A stretch of 64,000 nucleotides of DNA from Saccharum officinarum (Eukaryota > Streptophyta > Magnoliopsida > Poales > Poaceae), in contig CM036159.1 of NCBI GenBank assembly GCA_020631735.1, positions 15,105,511 through 15,169,510 of the forward strand, given 5' to 3'. Numbering within the stretch: the stretch's first letter is position 1; each line of letters starts with the position of its first letter. The translations under genes and the position numbers were made by a program. The notes beneath the pieces were generated by a model. That model made no database searches and was not told the DNA's origin. It was given only the letters and a program-made list of their open reading frames with translations. This document shows, piece by piece, positions 50,312 to 62,266 of this stretch.

Positions 50312-53300
50312 ATGCCGCCGGGGACCCCTCCAGCGGCGGCAGAGGCCGAGACATGGAGGTGGGAGAACGCAGCGGCTGGAGCTGCCGCCGGGTTCGCCAC
50401 GGTCGCGGCCCTCCACCCGCTCGACGTCGTTCGCACCCGCTTCCAAGGTAACCCTCCCTTTAGGCCATATACTCTAGGAACTTCGGAGAGACTGAGACGA
50501 AGAGCGACGAACGGTAACCGTGCTCTCTCTCTCTCGTGTTGGCGTGCAGTGAGCGGCGGGAGGGGGTGGTCTGAGGTGCCTCCGTACAGGAACACCGCGC
50601 ACGCTGTGTACACCATCACACGATCTGAGGTATCATCAACTCCTACCACATTTCCTTGGACTGATTAATGGATGCGTGATTTTTTCATCAGAAAGTCATC
50701 CTTAGCCTTGCAAGAGAAGTTTGGGTTGTTTGTGTATATGATGCTTTCCAAAAAGTTGGAATAGAACTTGCCTTCTATGTATTGATCCTTAGTTGACAAA
50801 TTTACTCAAATTTGATTGAGAATGGGTTCAAATTAGTCAAACATGTGCTTATTTATGTTCGCCCGAAGCTGATGTAACATGTGAACACAAATGCAATAAC
50901 GCGAATCATTACATTTTAGATGTGTACAAGTGAAAAGGTTAAAGGGTGTACCAAGAAGTGTTGAGCATTACATATGAACTGCAACTCACTGCACATAATT
51001 AGCCGGTATACTGTGCATATGAGAAATCACCTGCTTTATGAAGTTTGGTTCTTAGAAACTCAATGTTCCAGATGTTCATTGATTGCGTCTCTTGACGCTG
51101 TTGAAGTGTTATAGGATCTCCTAAGGATTAGGTTGTTCAGAGATTCTGATGTATTCACTATAAGCTATTTCTGATTTAACCGAGTTCTTGTAGGGCCTGA
51201 GAGGACTCTATGCGGGATTTTATCCTGCAGTTCTTGGATCAACTGTTTCCTGGGGCTTATATTTCTTTTTGTAAGTTATATTATTTCTTCTTCTTTGAAC
51301 TGTAGTGGTGTGTCGTGTTTTTTTTTATCAATACTAAACTAGACTCAGGTAAAATAGCTAATTTCAGGATTTCACTTCCTATCTGAGAATTCAAGTGTCT
51401 GGCTACCAATTTGGATGCTTAATTTTTAGTACTCTGAATTCTACTAATATATGCTTATTAGCATTTCAATTGACATAGCATGCATTTTTTTAAAGTTATA
51501 ACAGAGCTAAACAAAGGTACTTACAGAGGAAGGATGACCAGCTTCATCCAGTCCATCATCTTATCTCAGCTGCAGAAGCAGGTGCTTTGGTTCGTAAAGT
51601 TACTTTTATCTTTTCTGAAATGATCAATGTTATTGAATCCCCTTTTGTTTCCAGTTTGTTCAACCTAAGATTCTAACGTGATTATTTAATTTTCAATGTG
51701 TCTCTAGGCCTTACTAGTAACATTTGTACCTTCGTAGCGTTATTTATTCATCTATATTGCTTGTCATCATTTAAACGTGCCTTTTTTTTCATGAAACTGA
51801 TTTTATTGTTATCATACACTATACAGGTTTCCTTGTTTACAAATCCCATATGGCTGGTGAAAACAAGACTGCAACTACAAACACCTAAACACCATACTTC
51901 TCAGTATTCTGGTTTTTCTGGTAATATTTGTCTCCTTTAAATGTTGTATAATGAGTACTCATATTGTTCTACGTGTGTTTCAGTCTAGTATAGCAATTAG
52001 CAAAACACATCATACCGGTGTAACTTTGTATACTCTGACCTGTGCTCATTCTCAGTTCTGGTAGAAGTTCTATAAGCTGTGCCTATTTACATGGGTTTAG
52101 AAAAGAAAGGGCTGCTTCTAATTCTATGAAATATCTTTCTGAAGTTAAATTGGTGAGATGCGGGGTTGAATGGAATTGTAGTGTAGGGTGTAGCAAGGGG
52201 AATCTGCTTGACAATGGTGATTTGAGTAGGCCCCCTTATATATAGGATTCACCTAATAATTGTTGATGTAATCAATCTAAATAATAACCTAGCTATTTCA
52301 TAGATAAGTACTGATAATTAATTCATATCCTAGGAAACTAACTACTTATTTAGGTAAATGGATGTTCTTATAGGTTCTTTCGTCTTAGTCTTGTCTTGTC
52401 CATTGCTGCTTTATCTCTAGGACTATTAATGCAAGTTAACTGCCATTGCGATTCCTGCAGACACAACATTATTGATATATCTTTCTGCGAATTATTTCTG
52501 CTCTTGTTCATATTTCCTTTTGTGTATATTTGATTTTATACATCAGTAACTTTGCTTACTTGTTTGTGTAAAGCCAGATGCTTTGAGAACTATTCTAAGA
52601 GAGGAGGGATTTCTTGCACTTTATAGAGGAATTGGACCTGGGCTTTTGCTGGTATGTATTTCTATTTATCTGCTGCAATCTGAGTTTATTCTGCATTTCT
52701 TTGTAAAACTACAACTATACTCATATAACTGCTAGTTACAGTGGTGCAGTACTATAATTCATTCTTGAGGTTTCTATTCTCTAGCGTTTCTTAGCTGTAT
52801 GCTTCAACGGTATGAAATTATGTTTCCAATACATAGCACAATTCATAATAAACACTTGAGGTTTCACCCTTATAAAAAAAACACTTGAGGTTTGAGTTTT
52901 AGCCTCTTAAGATTTGCTAAGCGACCTATCAAATTTATGGTTGTGCGCTTGAGATAAGATTCTCCTGTTCAACTTGATGATCATTGTTTGTAATTTCACA
53001 TTGTAGTATCAGTGGATAGTTGTGTGTTTTCCACATTACTATCCTGTTTTGAACCTGACCTTATTATAGAGATCATCTTTAGTTCTGGGTATGGAAAAAT
53101 TGAATAAGTTAAGGTAAATATTCTGTTATTTGTTTCGTATGCCTGTTTGTCACAAGATTTCGACAATTGCAAGCTTCTTTTCCCTCTATTGCGAGGGCTG
53201 TAGTGATTGGGTCTGAAAAGTTTAATTTTGATGTACTAGCAATGGTGTTTTAGAGTAGCTCAGTTACTGAAGGTATGCCTGTCAAAGAATGTTAGCTTTT

Positions 53301-54850
53301 AGAGTGCTTAGCTAGTCTTTTATTGTTTTATGTATATGGATGGTTGACAAATCCAGTTCATGCCTCCATGTTTCTTCATGAAAGGTCACCCATGGTGCAA
53401 TACAGTTCACGGCCTATGAGGAACTTCGCAAAGCTTTGATATTCTTCAAAAGTACACGATCAAGGACAGACAACAGAGGAGGCGGGGAGTCATTGGTATT
53501 AACTGATCAAATGTGTGCTTGGGTGTTAAATATCTAGTTTAACTTGATTCAATAAAGACATATTTCAGTGCCCCTGAATTATTAATTATGTTGTTTTTTA
53601 TATTCTTTTCTTAAACTGTTGTTGATGGCATTTATATCTGGCATTTTCATGATATTCCACACATTTAGACACTGTTTCTCTATATTATGCAATTTGTGAA
53701 ATTGCCAAACTTATGAGAATTGAACATATAGTTATGACACATGAAAATAGTTCATGCAATGTCATATTGTTTGACTCCACTCATAACATATGTAGATATA
53801 CATCTACTATCCTGTGGGCCTTGACTACTTTGCCTGATATTCCATTCTCTTCAATCTTAATGCTTAGCTGAATTCCATCGACTTTGCGGCACTTGGGGCT
53901 GGTTCAAAAGTAGCTGCTATTCTACTTACTTATCCTTACCAGGCAATTTTCTTTGCTCCTACTTATATTCTCATAAACTCCATAAGTATATTCTACCTTC
54001 TCATTGAACATACCAATTGAAGGTTTTTGTAATCTGCAGGTCATCCGAGCCCGCTTGCAGGTTTCAATTTTGAAACTTGTCATGTCCATACTTATTCTTT
54101 GTTTTAATTTCTTCTGAGTTTTGATCATTTATAACTCTTATGTGTGGTTTTGCAGCAACGGCCTGGCACTGATGGTACTCCAAAGTACTCAAATAGTTGG
54201 CATGTAGTGAAGGAAACTGCAAAGTAAGACATCAGTGGTGCTGTTGAAATCTTCAATTAATGTTCAGAATAGCATTACTATATCAGACTTTTTCCTAGTC
54301 ATATGTAGGGACTTGATGCTGTAGATGTGCTCGCTGGATTTTCCCAAGTTTGCACCTACATTTTTGCTTACTAATTGTCTACAGTCTTCCCTTCGGTAAT
54401 TGGCATATTGAGAACCATGAAATATATTTATAAAAGAGTAATTAAGTCTAAAGTGGCTTCAAAACGCAACAGGAAAGAGTTCTATTGGAAATTATTTGCC
54501 CGTCACATCTGCACATAATATTGGAAATTTGAAAATTGAACGACCTTTCTACTCATGCAAGTGTAACATGGCATCACAGGGAAATTAATTATGCTTAGTG
54601 TGACATTCTGAACTGGGGAGAGGGATGGTTCTTTAATTCTTCTGAATATAACCTTTGTTTAAATTAAGGGATTAGTGTCCTGAATGTGCTTTTGGATAAT
54701 ACATATCTCTACTGCAGGTATGAAGGCATCCGTGGATTTTATAGGGGCATCACGTCCAATCTACTGAAAAACCTTCCAGCTGCTTCCCTCACGTTTGTGG
54801 TGTATGAAAATGTTATCAAACTATTCAAAGCAACCAAGGAGAAGACATAG
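50312..54850 (+). CDS. FOLT1: folate transporter, mitochondrial carrier family (FOLT1)
   Basis: Mitochondrial-carrier-family protein that moves folates, in plants into the plastid envelope. Eleven exons: 50312-50447, 50550-50629, 51194-51270, 51496-51589, 51827-51920, 52578-52651, 53385-53495, 53868-53942, 54040-54060, 54156-54223, 54718-54850; in phase, 320 aa. The three carrier repeats have the signatures PLDVVRTRFQ (about residue 36), PIWLVKTRLQ (about 136) and PYQVIRARLQ (about 245); in repeats 2 and 3 the acidic residue is Trp or Gln, as in FOLT1 and unlike most carriers. Other matches are GFATVAALH, STVSWGLYFFFY and GGSSKVAA-type GAGSKVAAILLTYP. Exon 8 ends at a GC donor (53943-53944) and exon 9 is only 21 bp. 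The start gives a short N-terminus like the family. Confidence 0.95.
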
Positions 54851-55459
54851 TTACTCACTAAATCCTGGAGTATTGTGCCTGTTCTGACACTTCCGAGTTC
54901 CAAGCCATGTCCATAATTTGATAGCATCTTATATGACACTTCCGAGTTTCAAGTCATTCCAGGCCAATCCCATATTTCATTCATTTAGCATCGTATATGA
55001 CAAATTTGTAACAGCAGGGGTTGTGACCAACCTGGTCGTGGAAATTTTTGTTTTGAGGAACTTGCATTTTGTAGAGAGAAAATCCACTTTTTGTTTCTTT
55101 CCAAAGAAATATTTCTTTGTTATATAATCCAGCCTGGACGCTGGCGTTGTAGATCTCCGTCCTGATGTTTGGAATGGGCTGTGGCTGAGTTATGCCATTT
55201 ATAACGTCTCAATATAGAGTTACATTAAAGTACTCTGCCTTGCATTATTTGTAATTGATATTTGAGCAGTTCTGTAATTTCCCCTTTCACTATGTTTCTT
55301 CCTAAAGTTTTTCAGTGATACTTTTATTTTCGCAAGTGTCACCTGTACACCTGAAATGTTCTTGCCGTAGCACACTAATACACTATGGATGGCATTTATT
55401 AAACTGCAAGGTCTTACTACTTTGAGCCATACAATATAGAGCGTCCGAGATTCTTCAAT
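54851..55459. other. 3' flanks of FOLT1 and inhibitor copy B
   Basis: No gene seen. It has the near-repeat CTTCCGAGTT(C/T)CAAG (54891 and 54938). Confidence 0.4.
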
Positions 55460-55803
55460 TCAGGGGCATTTCTGCACTCCCCCGTTCCTGAGGTGGATGG
55501 TGCAGCCTTTCTGGGCAGCCAAGCAGCAGTTGCACACGCCCGGCAGCTGCTTGGTGCCCGTTGAGTTGCAGGTCATGTACTCAAAATCCAGGCAGTACAT
55601 GGGGCAAAACCTCGCCCGCCATGCCCATGCCTCCGTGGTTTGGATGGAGCAGCCGATGACCATGAGCCCTGCGATATTCGGAAAAAAGAACGGCGATGAG
55701 GCCATTCATGAAGGAGACCGAGAAAGTGTTGGAGAAAGAGGAGAGGGCTATAGGGACAGCTACCACACAGAATGAGAGCCAGGGCAGGTTTGAGGTAAGC
55801 CAT
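55460..55803 (-). CDS. small secreted Cys-rich protein, potato type II proteinase inhibitor-like (copy B)
   Basis: Two exons, 5' to 3': 55803-55764 and 55668-55460, 95-bp phase-1 intron; 82 aa. The signal peptide spans both exons (MAYLKPALALILCG, then LMVIGCSIQTTEA). The mature part FCPMYCLDFEYMTC...VCNCCLAAQKGCTIHL...KC has all eight cysteines of the potato type II family with the CNCC motif, and is the most canonical of the four copies. It is expected to be secreted and to inhibit serine proteinases, for example of chewing insects; that is family knowledge. The minus-strand TATA (55851-55859) lies about 50 bp upstream. Convergent with FOLT1. Confidence 0.9.
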
Positions 55804-55850
55804 GTCGTGTACCTTCTGTGCATGTAGTCTCTCCGCAAGAGTGAAGCTTA

Positions 55851-55859
55851 TTATATATT
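55851..55859 (-). promoter_or_regulatory. TATA box of inhibitor copy B
   Basis: AATATATAA on the minus strand, about 50 bp before the ATG. Confidence 0.6.
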
Positions 55860-56151
55860 GGGAGCTTGGTCATGTGAAGTTGTTTGGGATGTGGCCTTAA
55901 CTTCTTAAGCAAACAAAGTCTACCTTTGACTGCTTTTTTTCTTTTGACTTTGCATGGAGTGTATCTTTGCAGAACTTCACCTTTTGACTTTGCAAAAAGC
56001 ATGCAGGCACTAAGCAGTGATCCCTACTCAAGAGTGTGCATGAGACCATGATGCGTAACAGATTGGTCGTACAGATTGTTGACGGGCAGCTCAGCCTCAG
56101 CTCCAGTCCTAAATCGAACCGAGAACTGACACAGGGGGTGTTTGGTTTGTC

Positions 56152-56491
56152 CTATTAAAGTTTAACAGGTACGGTAGCACTTTCGTCTTACTTAGGCCCC
56201 GTTTGGTTTGGAGCACTTTCGTCTTACTTAGCTCCAGTCCGAGATTGGAAACTTTTTGTCAAATAAGACGAAAGTGCTACAGTGTTTGTTAAACTTTAAC
56301 ATCCAAACCAAACGGGGCCTTAGTAATTAGTGTCCAATCATAGACTAATTAGGCTTAATAGATTCGTCTCGTAAATTACTCTTAATCTATGCCGACATGC
56401 ATGTAATTAGTCTATATTTAGTACTTTATGCATGTGCCGTAACATTCGATATGATGTGTGTTAAAAAAACAGAGGCAACCAAACGGGGCCA
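56152..56491. mobile_element. nested, rearranged MITE
   Basis: The outer ends (GGTGTTTGGTTTGTCC, CCAAACGGGGCC) enclose an inner unit, about 56196-56322, with ends GGCCCCGTTTGGTTTGG and CCAAACCAAACGGGGCC flanked by TTA. AGCACTTTCGTCTTACTTAG occurs twice in direct and AAGACGAAAGTGCT once in inverted orientation. Confidence 0.7.
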
Positions 56492-56565
56492 CAGTTGGAT
56501 TGTGTGAAGTTCAGTTCACAAGCTCCAGTGTCGAATCCGATCATTGCTTCGAGAAAAAAAAATGG

Positions 56566-57250
56566 CAGTGCTAGCGCCCGGACATTCTGGACGTTCGCGC
56601 TACACTCCTGTTTTCCGTGCTCGGACCAGCGCGCCCCTGCCTGAGCCTGCATTTCGCGCGCCCACACGGGGCCTGCATCACCCGGACGACGCCCGTGCTG
56701 TCAGACCGCGTGTAGGGACCGCTCGCGCCCATCCGCTTCTCACATGCACTGCAACATGTGCAACACTCGATCTACCTTTGCAACATCCAGCTGAAACACT
56801 TGCAACATACGTCTGAAACACTTGCAAAACACCAGAAAAACTTGAAAACACGTGTGTAGCCATTGCAAACATCAAGATGAAACACTTGCAGCATACGTAT
56901 GAAAACACCTGAAACATTTGCATATATATGCAACATCCCGATCTAGTTTTGTAACATCCCGATCTAGTTTTGCAATATCCAAATGATACTCGCAAAAAAA
57001 ACATTCAAATAAAGCATTTGCAACATACGTCTGAAACAGATGAAACATTGAACATACACTTGAAACATATGTGTATAGCCCATTGCAACATGTGCAACAT
57101 CTCAATCTACTTTTGCAACATCCTTATGAAATACTTACAACATATTTTTGAAACATCTGAAACATTAAAAATACGTATTTGCAGCATGGATCATATCTCG
57201 ATACGGCCTCCCTTTTTGTACTTTGATTTCTGTGTGCAGAAATGCTATTT
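56566..57250. repeat. unclassified repeat with degenerate TGCAACAT array, copy 3
   Basis: It starts near GCTAGCGCCCGGACATTC, as copy 1 does, and from 56745 to 57190 has TTGCAACAT, GAAACACTTG and CATACGTCTGAAACA words in an irregular row. The right end is unclear. Confidence 0.5.
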
Positions 57251-57327
57251 CTAGTCCGTCTACGCGGCCTCCCTTTTTGTACTTTGATTTGATTGACAGG
57301 GAGACAGAGAGACAAAATATAAGTTCT

Positions 57328-57587
57328 ACCTTGTTTAGTTCCGCAAGTTAGGGTTTGCTAAATTACTGTTTGTTACTGTAGCATTTTTTATTTGCTAATA
57401 ATTGTTCAAACATTGATTAATTACGCTTAAAATGTTCGTCTCACAAAGTATAATAAAATTGTACAATTAGTTTTTGATTTTATCTACGTTTAGTATTCCA
57501 TATATATGCCGACATTTCGATGTGACGGAGAATCTTCTTTTTGCATAGTGAATTTTGGACCCAAATTTGGTTAACTAAACATGACCT
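57328..57587. mobile_element. Tourist-like MITE
   Basis: Ends ACCTTGTTTAGTTCC and TTAACTAAACATGACC. Interior AATGTTCGTCTC and GCCGACATTTCGATGTGACGG, the complement of other copies here. Confidence 0.65.
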
Positions 57588-57589
57588 TC

Positions 57590-58230
57590 GTGGCATAAGT
57601 TCAAACCATCGTTTTTCACAAATCATAAACAGTGAACTCAGAAAATTGTCTACTTCGCCGCTTGCCCAAGTGCACAATGCCATCAAACGTCACCGAGAGT
57701 CTGGAGAGGACAGAATGAGAAGCGAGCAACGTCCGTGAAGGAAGTGTTAAGTGAAGTGAGAGAATAATGTGGTCGATGCCGCCGTGATGCGTCACTGTCT
57801 TGTGTTACCGGTTAGGCTGGGAACAACTCTAAAAAAAAGTCAGTGCATCCTCAGATCGATCTAGCGACCTTTTATTCGAGTGCGTTCTTTTGACTGTGTG
57901 AACTACATACCCAATCTGCTAATGGAAAGCCGTCTTGACGGGTGGGCTCCATGAGTAGAATTTTGAACTCTGGACAATGGATACTAGTTGAGAAGCTAGA
58001 CAGATTCTAATGCGACATGCATCAATGCATGCATGAATGCACTCATCTGATCTTGTCGATCAGCTTCGTTCACCCCAAAACACCTAGCTGCCCAAGCCCA
58101 ATGCAACCAGAGCTAGCATTATTCAGCTCGTTTCAGTAGAATTATTATTATTATTATTCGACAGGGTACATCAGCTTGAAGCATTATTGGTTCGACTCTA
58201 CTCGAAGACGTACTGATCGGTCAGCTTGGG
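57590..58230. other. intergenic, (TTA)n microsatellite
   Basis: No gene. A short (ATT)n run at 58140-58157. Confidence 0.4.
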
Positions 58231-58234
58231 CTAG

Positions 58235-58610
58235 CTATTCCTTCTTCTTCTTCTTGTCGCTGCAGTTGTAAGTGGAGCCGGACTGGAGGTGGAGCACGCA
58301 GTTCCGGCCGTTCTTGGGCGCGCAGATGCAGGCGCACCCGTCCAGCTTCTGGTACGGGTAGTTGTCGCAGGTGATGTACCCGCCCTGGATGCACCGGACC
58401 GTCGAGCAGTCCGCCGCCATGACTCCTCCCATCTCTCCGGACACGACGAGCGCTGAACGTACCAACAATCGATCGATTCACAGGTCAGAACGTACACTCC
58501 ACTCCTTCAAAATAAAGGTCCAAGAAACTTGATGATGGAACATGGAGCCGAGCATATATACCGGAGAGGAGGACGAAGGTGAGGGAGAGCTTCATGGATG
58601 CAGCCGCCAT
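58235..58610 (-). CDS. small secreted Cys-rich protein, potato type II proteinase inhibitor-like (copy C)
   Basis: Two exons: 58610-58562 and 58452-58235, 109-bp phase-1 intron; 88 aa. The signal peptide is MAAASMKLSLTFVLLS followed by ALVVSG. The mature part has eight cysteines in the order DC, RC, TC, GC, AC, IC, NC, NC, ending in a Lys-rich SDKKKKKE tail. The cysteine spacing (CACIC in place of CNCC) and sequence are diverged from copy B and closer to the broken copy D. A minus-strand TAATATAAAG lies at 58738-58747, 130 bp upstream. Assignment to the potato type II family is by cysteine pattern and by gene structure shared with copies A and B. Confidence 0.78.
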
Positions 58611-58737
58611 GGTTGTCCTTGTCCAGTGGGAACTGAATTGCGAGAAAGATCGATCGATGCACGGCCGGGGTTTTTCTGTAAGCAAAAAGGTGGAGGTTGT
58701 TGTTGCAGAGTGCAGACCAGCTTGGCAGTTGGCACCA

Positions 58738-58747
58738 CTTTATATTA
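58738..58747 (-). promoter_or_regulatory. TATA-like box of inhibitor copy C
   Basis: TAATATAAAG on the minus strand, about 130 bp before the ATG. Confidence 0.4.
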
Positions 58748-58799
58748 CCAGACGACGGCCGGGGTCTTCCTGTCCGGGTACGCCGCTTCCTCTCACTCG

Positions 58800-59340
58800 C
58801 GTATGCGTATCCGTACCTGACGCAGCTTTCGCCGTTGACAATGACAAAGGAGATGAGATGGACCATGCGTGTCTTGCCATTTTCTGCGTAATTTTTATGT
58901 CGTCGAGTTGCCTCTTTGGGCATGCTCAGCTCAGCGCAGAGTTGGCATCAGCATGCATTATTTCCTTTATCGGCCGAAATCTCCCGATATTTCCGATATA
59001 TCTTGTTTATTCGTAGGTGCTGATAAAAAATAATCTATCTTTTTCATATAAATTTTATTTAAATTTATTTAAATTTACTTAAATTCAAATTAAATTTTAT
59101 TTGAATTTAGTCCGATATTTTCGATATATCTTATTTATCCTCTTTATTTATGACCCCGATAAATTTTAATTTCCAAAAATAATAACCTGGTCAGCATGTG
59201 GTACATTCTCGAGTTCCGTCCGGTCAATAGAGCTGGGATCGGTTAAACTAGCATATCCTGCGTGCGATGCGACTGCTTTATTTTGCTGCCAATGTAGACC
59301 ACTCGGATCGGTCAAAGTGCCGAGTCCACAGTTTCACACA
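58800..59340. other. intergenic, no gene seen
   Basis: AT-rich, with a short degenerate (AAATTTATTT)n-like patch at 59045-59105. Confidence 0.35.
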
Positions 59341-59342
59341 GA

Positions 59343-59836
59343 GGGCCTGTTTGCATAGGAGGAAATGCAAAGGAATTACGGTGGAATCCAATCCTATGGA
59401 AATGTTTTGCATTTTGGTGTTTGGGTCAAAGAAATGGCAAATTCCTTTCCACAGGAACGGCTTCCTTCTACGTGTAGAATGCAGGAAATAAAACATCCAT
59501 CCAAACCTATTGGTTTTTGTTTCTTCACAGAGACTGAGGTAGGTGCAAGCACTTTTATCACTGTCTGGTGTGTGCCATCGACGATAAAATAGCTTCGTTT
59601 TGCTATAGGTCTATACTTGAACCATGTGGTTACCTATCTAGTGGACCCTTGCGTCAATGTCTCATGGATGCATAATGTGAGTTCCTGTACATCGTTGCAA
59701 ATTTCTTCAATCCAAACACCAGTTCCTGTATATTTCCTACGTTTTTCCTTTCCTTTGTTTTGGTAAGAACTCCGCATCTAATTCCTGCGCTTTTTTCTAT
59801 TCCTCTGTTTTGCATTCCTTCAATCCAAACAGGCCG
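59343..59836. mobile_element. MITE, ends GGGCCTGTTTG / CCAAACAGGCC
   Basis: Left AGGGCCTGTTTGCATAGGAG, and right the complement of GGCCTGTTTGGATTGAAGGA. The interior has repeated ATTCCTTTCC and GAATGCA words. About 494 bp. Confidence 0.7.
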
Positions 59837-60177
59837 GGGTTATTTAGTTCTTGGGGTGAAAAATTTTGGTTATCACATCGGATGTTTCATGGGATGTCGG
59901 AAGGGGTGTTCGGATACTAATAAAAAAACTAATTACATAACTCGCCTGAAAACCGCGAGACGAATTTATTAAGCCTAATTAATCTGTCATTAGCACATGT
60001 TTTACTGTAGCACAACATTGTCAAATCATGTATTAATTAGGCTTAAAACATTCGTCTCACAAATTTATCACAATATGTGTAATTAGTTATTTTTTCGTCT
60101 ACATTTAATACTCCATGCATGTGTCAAACATCCGATGTGACGGGGTGAAAAAATTTTGAGGAGAAACTAAACAGCCA
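59836..60177. mobile_element. fold-back Tourist-like MITE
   Basis: It adjoins the previous element. The interior has AAGCCTAATTAATCT... and TTAATTAGGCTTAAAACATTCG in inverted orientation, and CATCGGATGTTT with its complement at the right, so the arms pair over about 150 bp. Confidence 0.7.
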
Positions 60178-60446
60178 CTGAATCTGGTGAACATGGTACT
60201 GTTTCAGTGTTTCGGGCATTGATATTCGGCTAATGACCATCCACGCAAGTTGCAATGCTGCCCTGCCCAGATGCGCAGCCTGAGTTCGTGCCGCAGGGAC
60301 AGGGCATGGGTCGGGATTCGGGAACATGCACAGTGCGTAGGTAGGGTTGCTGTCACTCGCTATTAGGAGAAGAGAGTAAACTGGTTTGGTCAGAAGTCAG
60401 AACGATCATCAAGCACATGCTCCTGAAACTTTTGAGAAGCGCATGG

Positions 60447-60741
60447 GTGTGTTTAGTTCCCTAATTTATCTAAAAAATTTTAGGTATTGGTCTATCATTT
60501 TGTATAGTAAAACTAAACACCATACAAAATTTTTGGTAAAAAATTATCCATTCTCTATATTAGATTTTGGCCTTAAGAGACAAAAAAAAAACTAAAAAGC
60601 CAAAAAAAACCCTCACCTACCTATGAAAAATTTGGCATTTTGGATGGAACTAAACACACCTATAAATTTTTTGGCATTTTACATTTCATCATTCCAAAGT
60701 AATTGGCATTTTGCATTCCATGGGGAACTAAGCACAACCTG
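60447..60741. mobile_element. MITE, member of an inverted pair (1)
   Basis: Ends GTGTGTTTAGTTCCC and GGGGAACTAAGCACAACC. The interior has AAAATTTTAGGTATTGGTCTA and GGCATTTTGCATTCCATGG, found complementary in the element at 61161-61448. Confidence 0.75.
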
Positions 60742-61160
60742 TATATGCATGTACCAAGATGGCAAAATATTTGTCGCAAAATCTGTGATACAAAATCTTT
60801 TTTTTTTCCCTAAAATCCAAATGAATGAATTGTCATTTTCATATAATTTTTTGTACGTTGAATTTAAACATTGATTTTTTGCAAAAATGTACATCCATAT
60901 ATGCAAACGGATGTGTATCGTTTCAAAAAAAATTAAAACTTCTACATATAGTGTTTTAAGGGGGTCTTCACGGTTGCAGAGAAGTGGTGGTTTGTACCGA
61001 ATATTTTAATTTCTCACTATTGTCATGCGTGACATCACGTCTCACCTGTTGCATTGCATCGAAGGAAGCAGCACAATTGTTTTGGACTTCTTTTTTCTCT
61101 CCTTTGAAACAAAAAGCAAGACGAGGCCGCAAAATAAGAATCCAATGCAGGCTGCAGGCT

Positions 61161-61448
61161 GTGTTTAGTTCTCCATGGAATGCCAATTAATTTGGAATGA
61201 TGAAATGCAAAATGCTAAAATTTTTATGATTATGTTTAATTCTATCTAAAATGATGCTAAATCTTTTATGGGATGGGTGAGAGCTTTTTGGTTTTTTGGC
61301 TTTTTTTACCTCTTGAAGCCAAAATCTAAAATATAGAATAGATACCTTTTTGAGAAAATTTTTTTGTATGGTGTTTAGTTTCATTCTGCAAAATAATAGA
61401 CCAAAACCTAAAATTTTTTAGGTAAAATGAGAAACTAAATACACCTGT
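61161..61448. mobile_element. MITE, member of an inverted pair (2)
   Basis: Ends GTGTTTAGTTCTCC and GAGAAACTAAATACACC. The sequence is the diverged complement of 60447-60741, about 420 bp away. Confidence 0.75.
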
Positions 61449-61449
61449 A

Positions 61450-62260
61450 ACAGCTGAAATTGAATACTAGAAAATACTAGTCCGTATTTGGGCGGGGGGT
61501 GGTGTGGTGGGGAAGATGACTGCATCAGCTCCATTTTTAACACTGAAGTCTGAAAGGAAATTTGCAGCATTCCATATGACTAACGGTAGTAATCAAACTG
61601 TAACGCAAAAGCAAGATCGAAGTCTTGCTTGTAGTTCCTTGCGGCTTCCCTCAACCTTTGCAGGTTAGCATGTCCGAGAAAATATGGCGTTTGTCGACTC
61701 TTAAATTAGTATAGGGAGAAAAAAAAAAGAAGTCATCTCCAAAAGTTTTCTATATTTCTATCCTAAAAGTTTTTTTCTCGGCACTTTTTCCTACGACCCG
61801 GTCTCATGTTTTGTATCAGGAACCCTGAATTTGTTTCTGTACGCGTTTAAGCCCTTCCACCAGATTTTTCTCTCTTGCGCTTTTCTCACCTGAAACCCTG
61901 TCTTTCTTCCTTTTTACTAGACCGGCCGGGAAACTCCGGATGTGCTCTTCTAGGCCGCGCGCATGTATGCGCGCTCGGGATAGATTTTTGCGAGGTTGGA
62001 AAAGATGGGGAGGGAGGATGTCAAACTATTGGAGTGTGTTTTTTCTCATTTTGCCAAAAATTAAGGATGAGAAAGTCGGATGACAAACTGTTAGAGATGC
62101 TCTACGACCGGTACAGAGGTACCCTAGAAATGCCAACTTATCATCTCAGCTATTATTGCAGCAATGCATCATGTCATTGCAGAACTTATTCGTGGCTTGA
62201 TGAACAATTTGCATTTGAGAAACACAAACACTAGCCCAGATTGGAACACCAAGTGCAGGT
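61450..62260. other. intergenic, no gene seen
   Basis: Short frames only. Confidence 0.35.
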
Positions 62261-62266
62261 ATGTTT

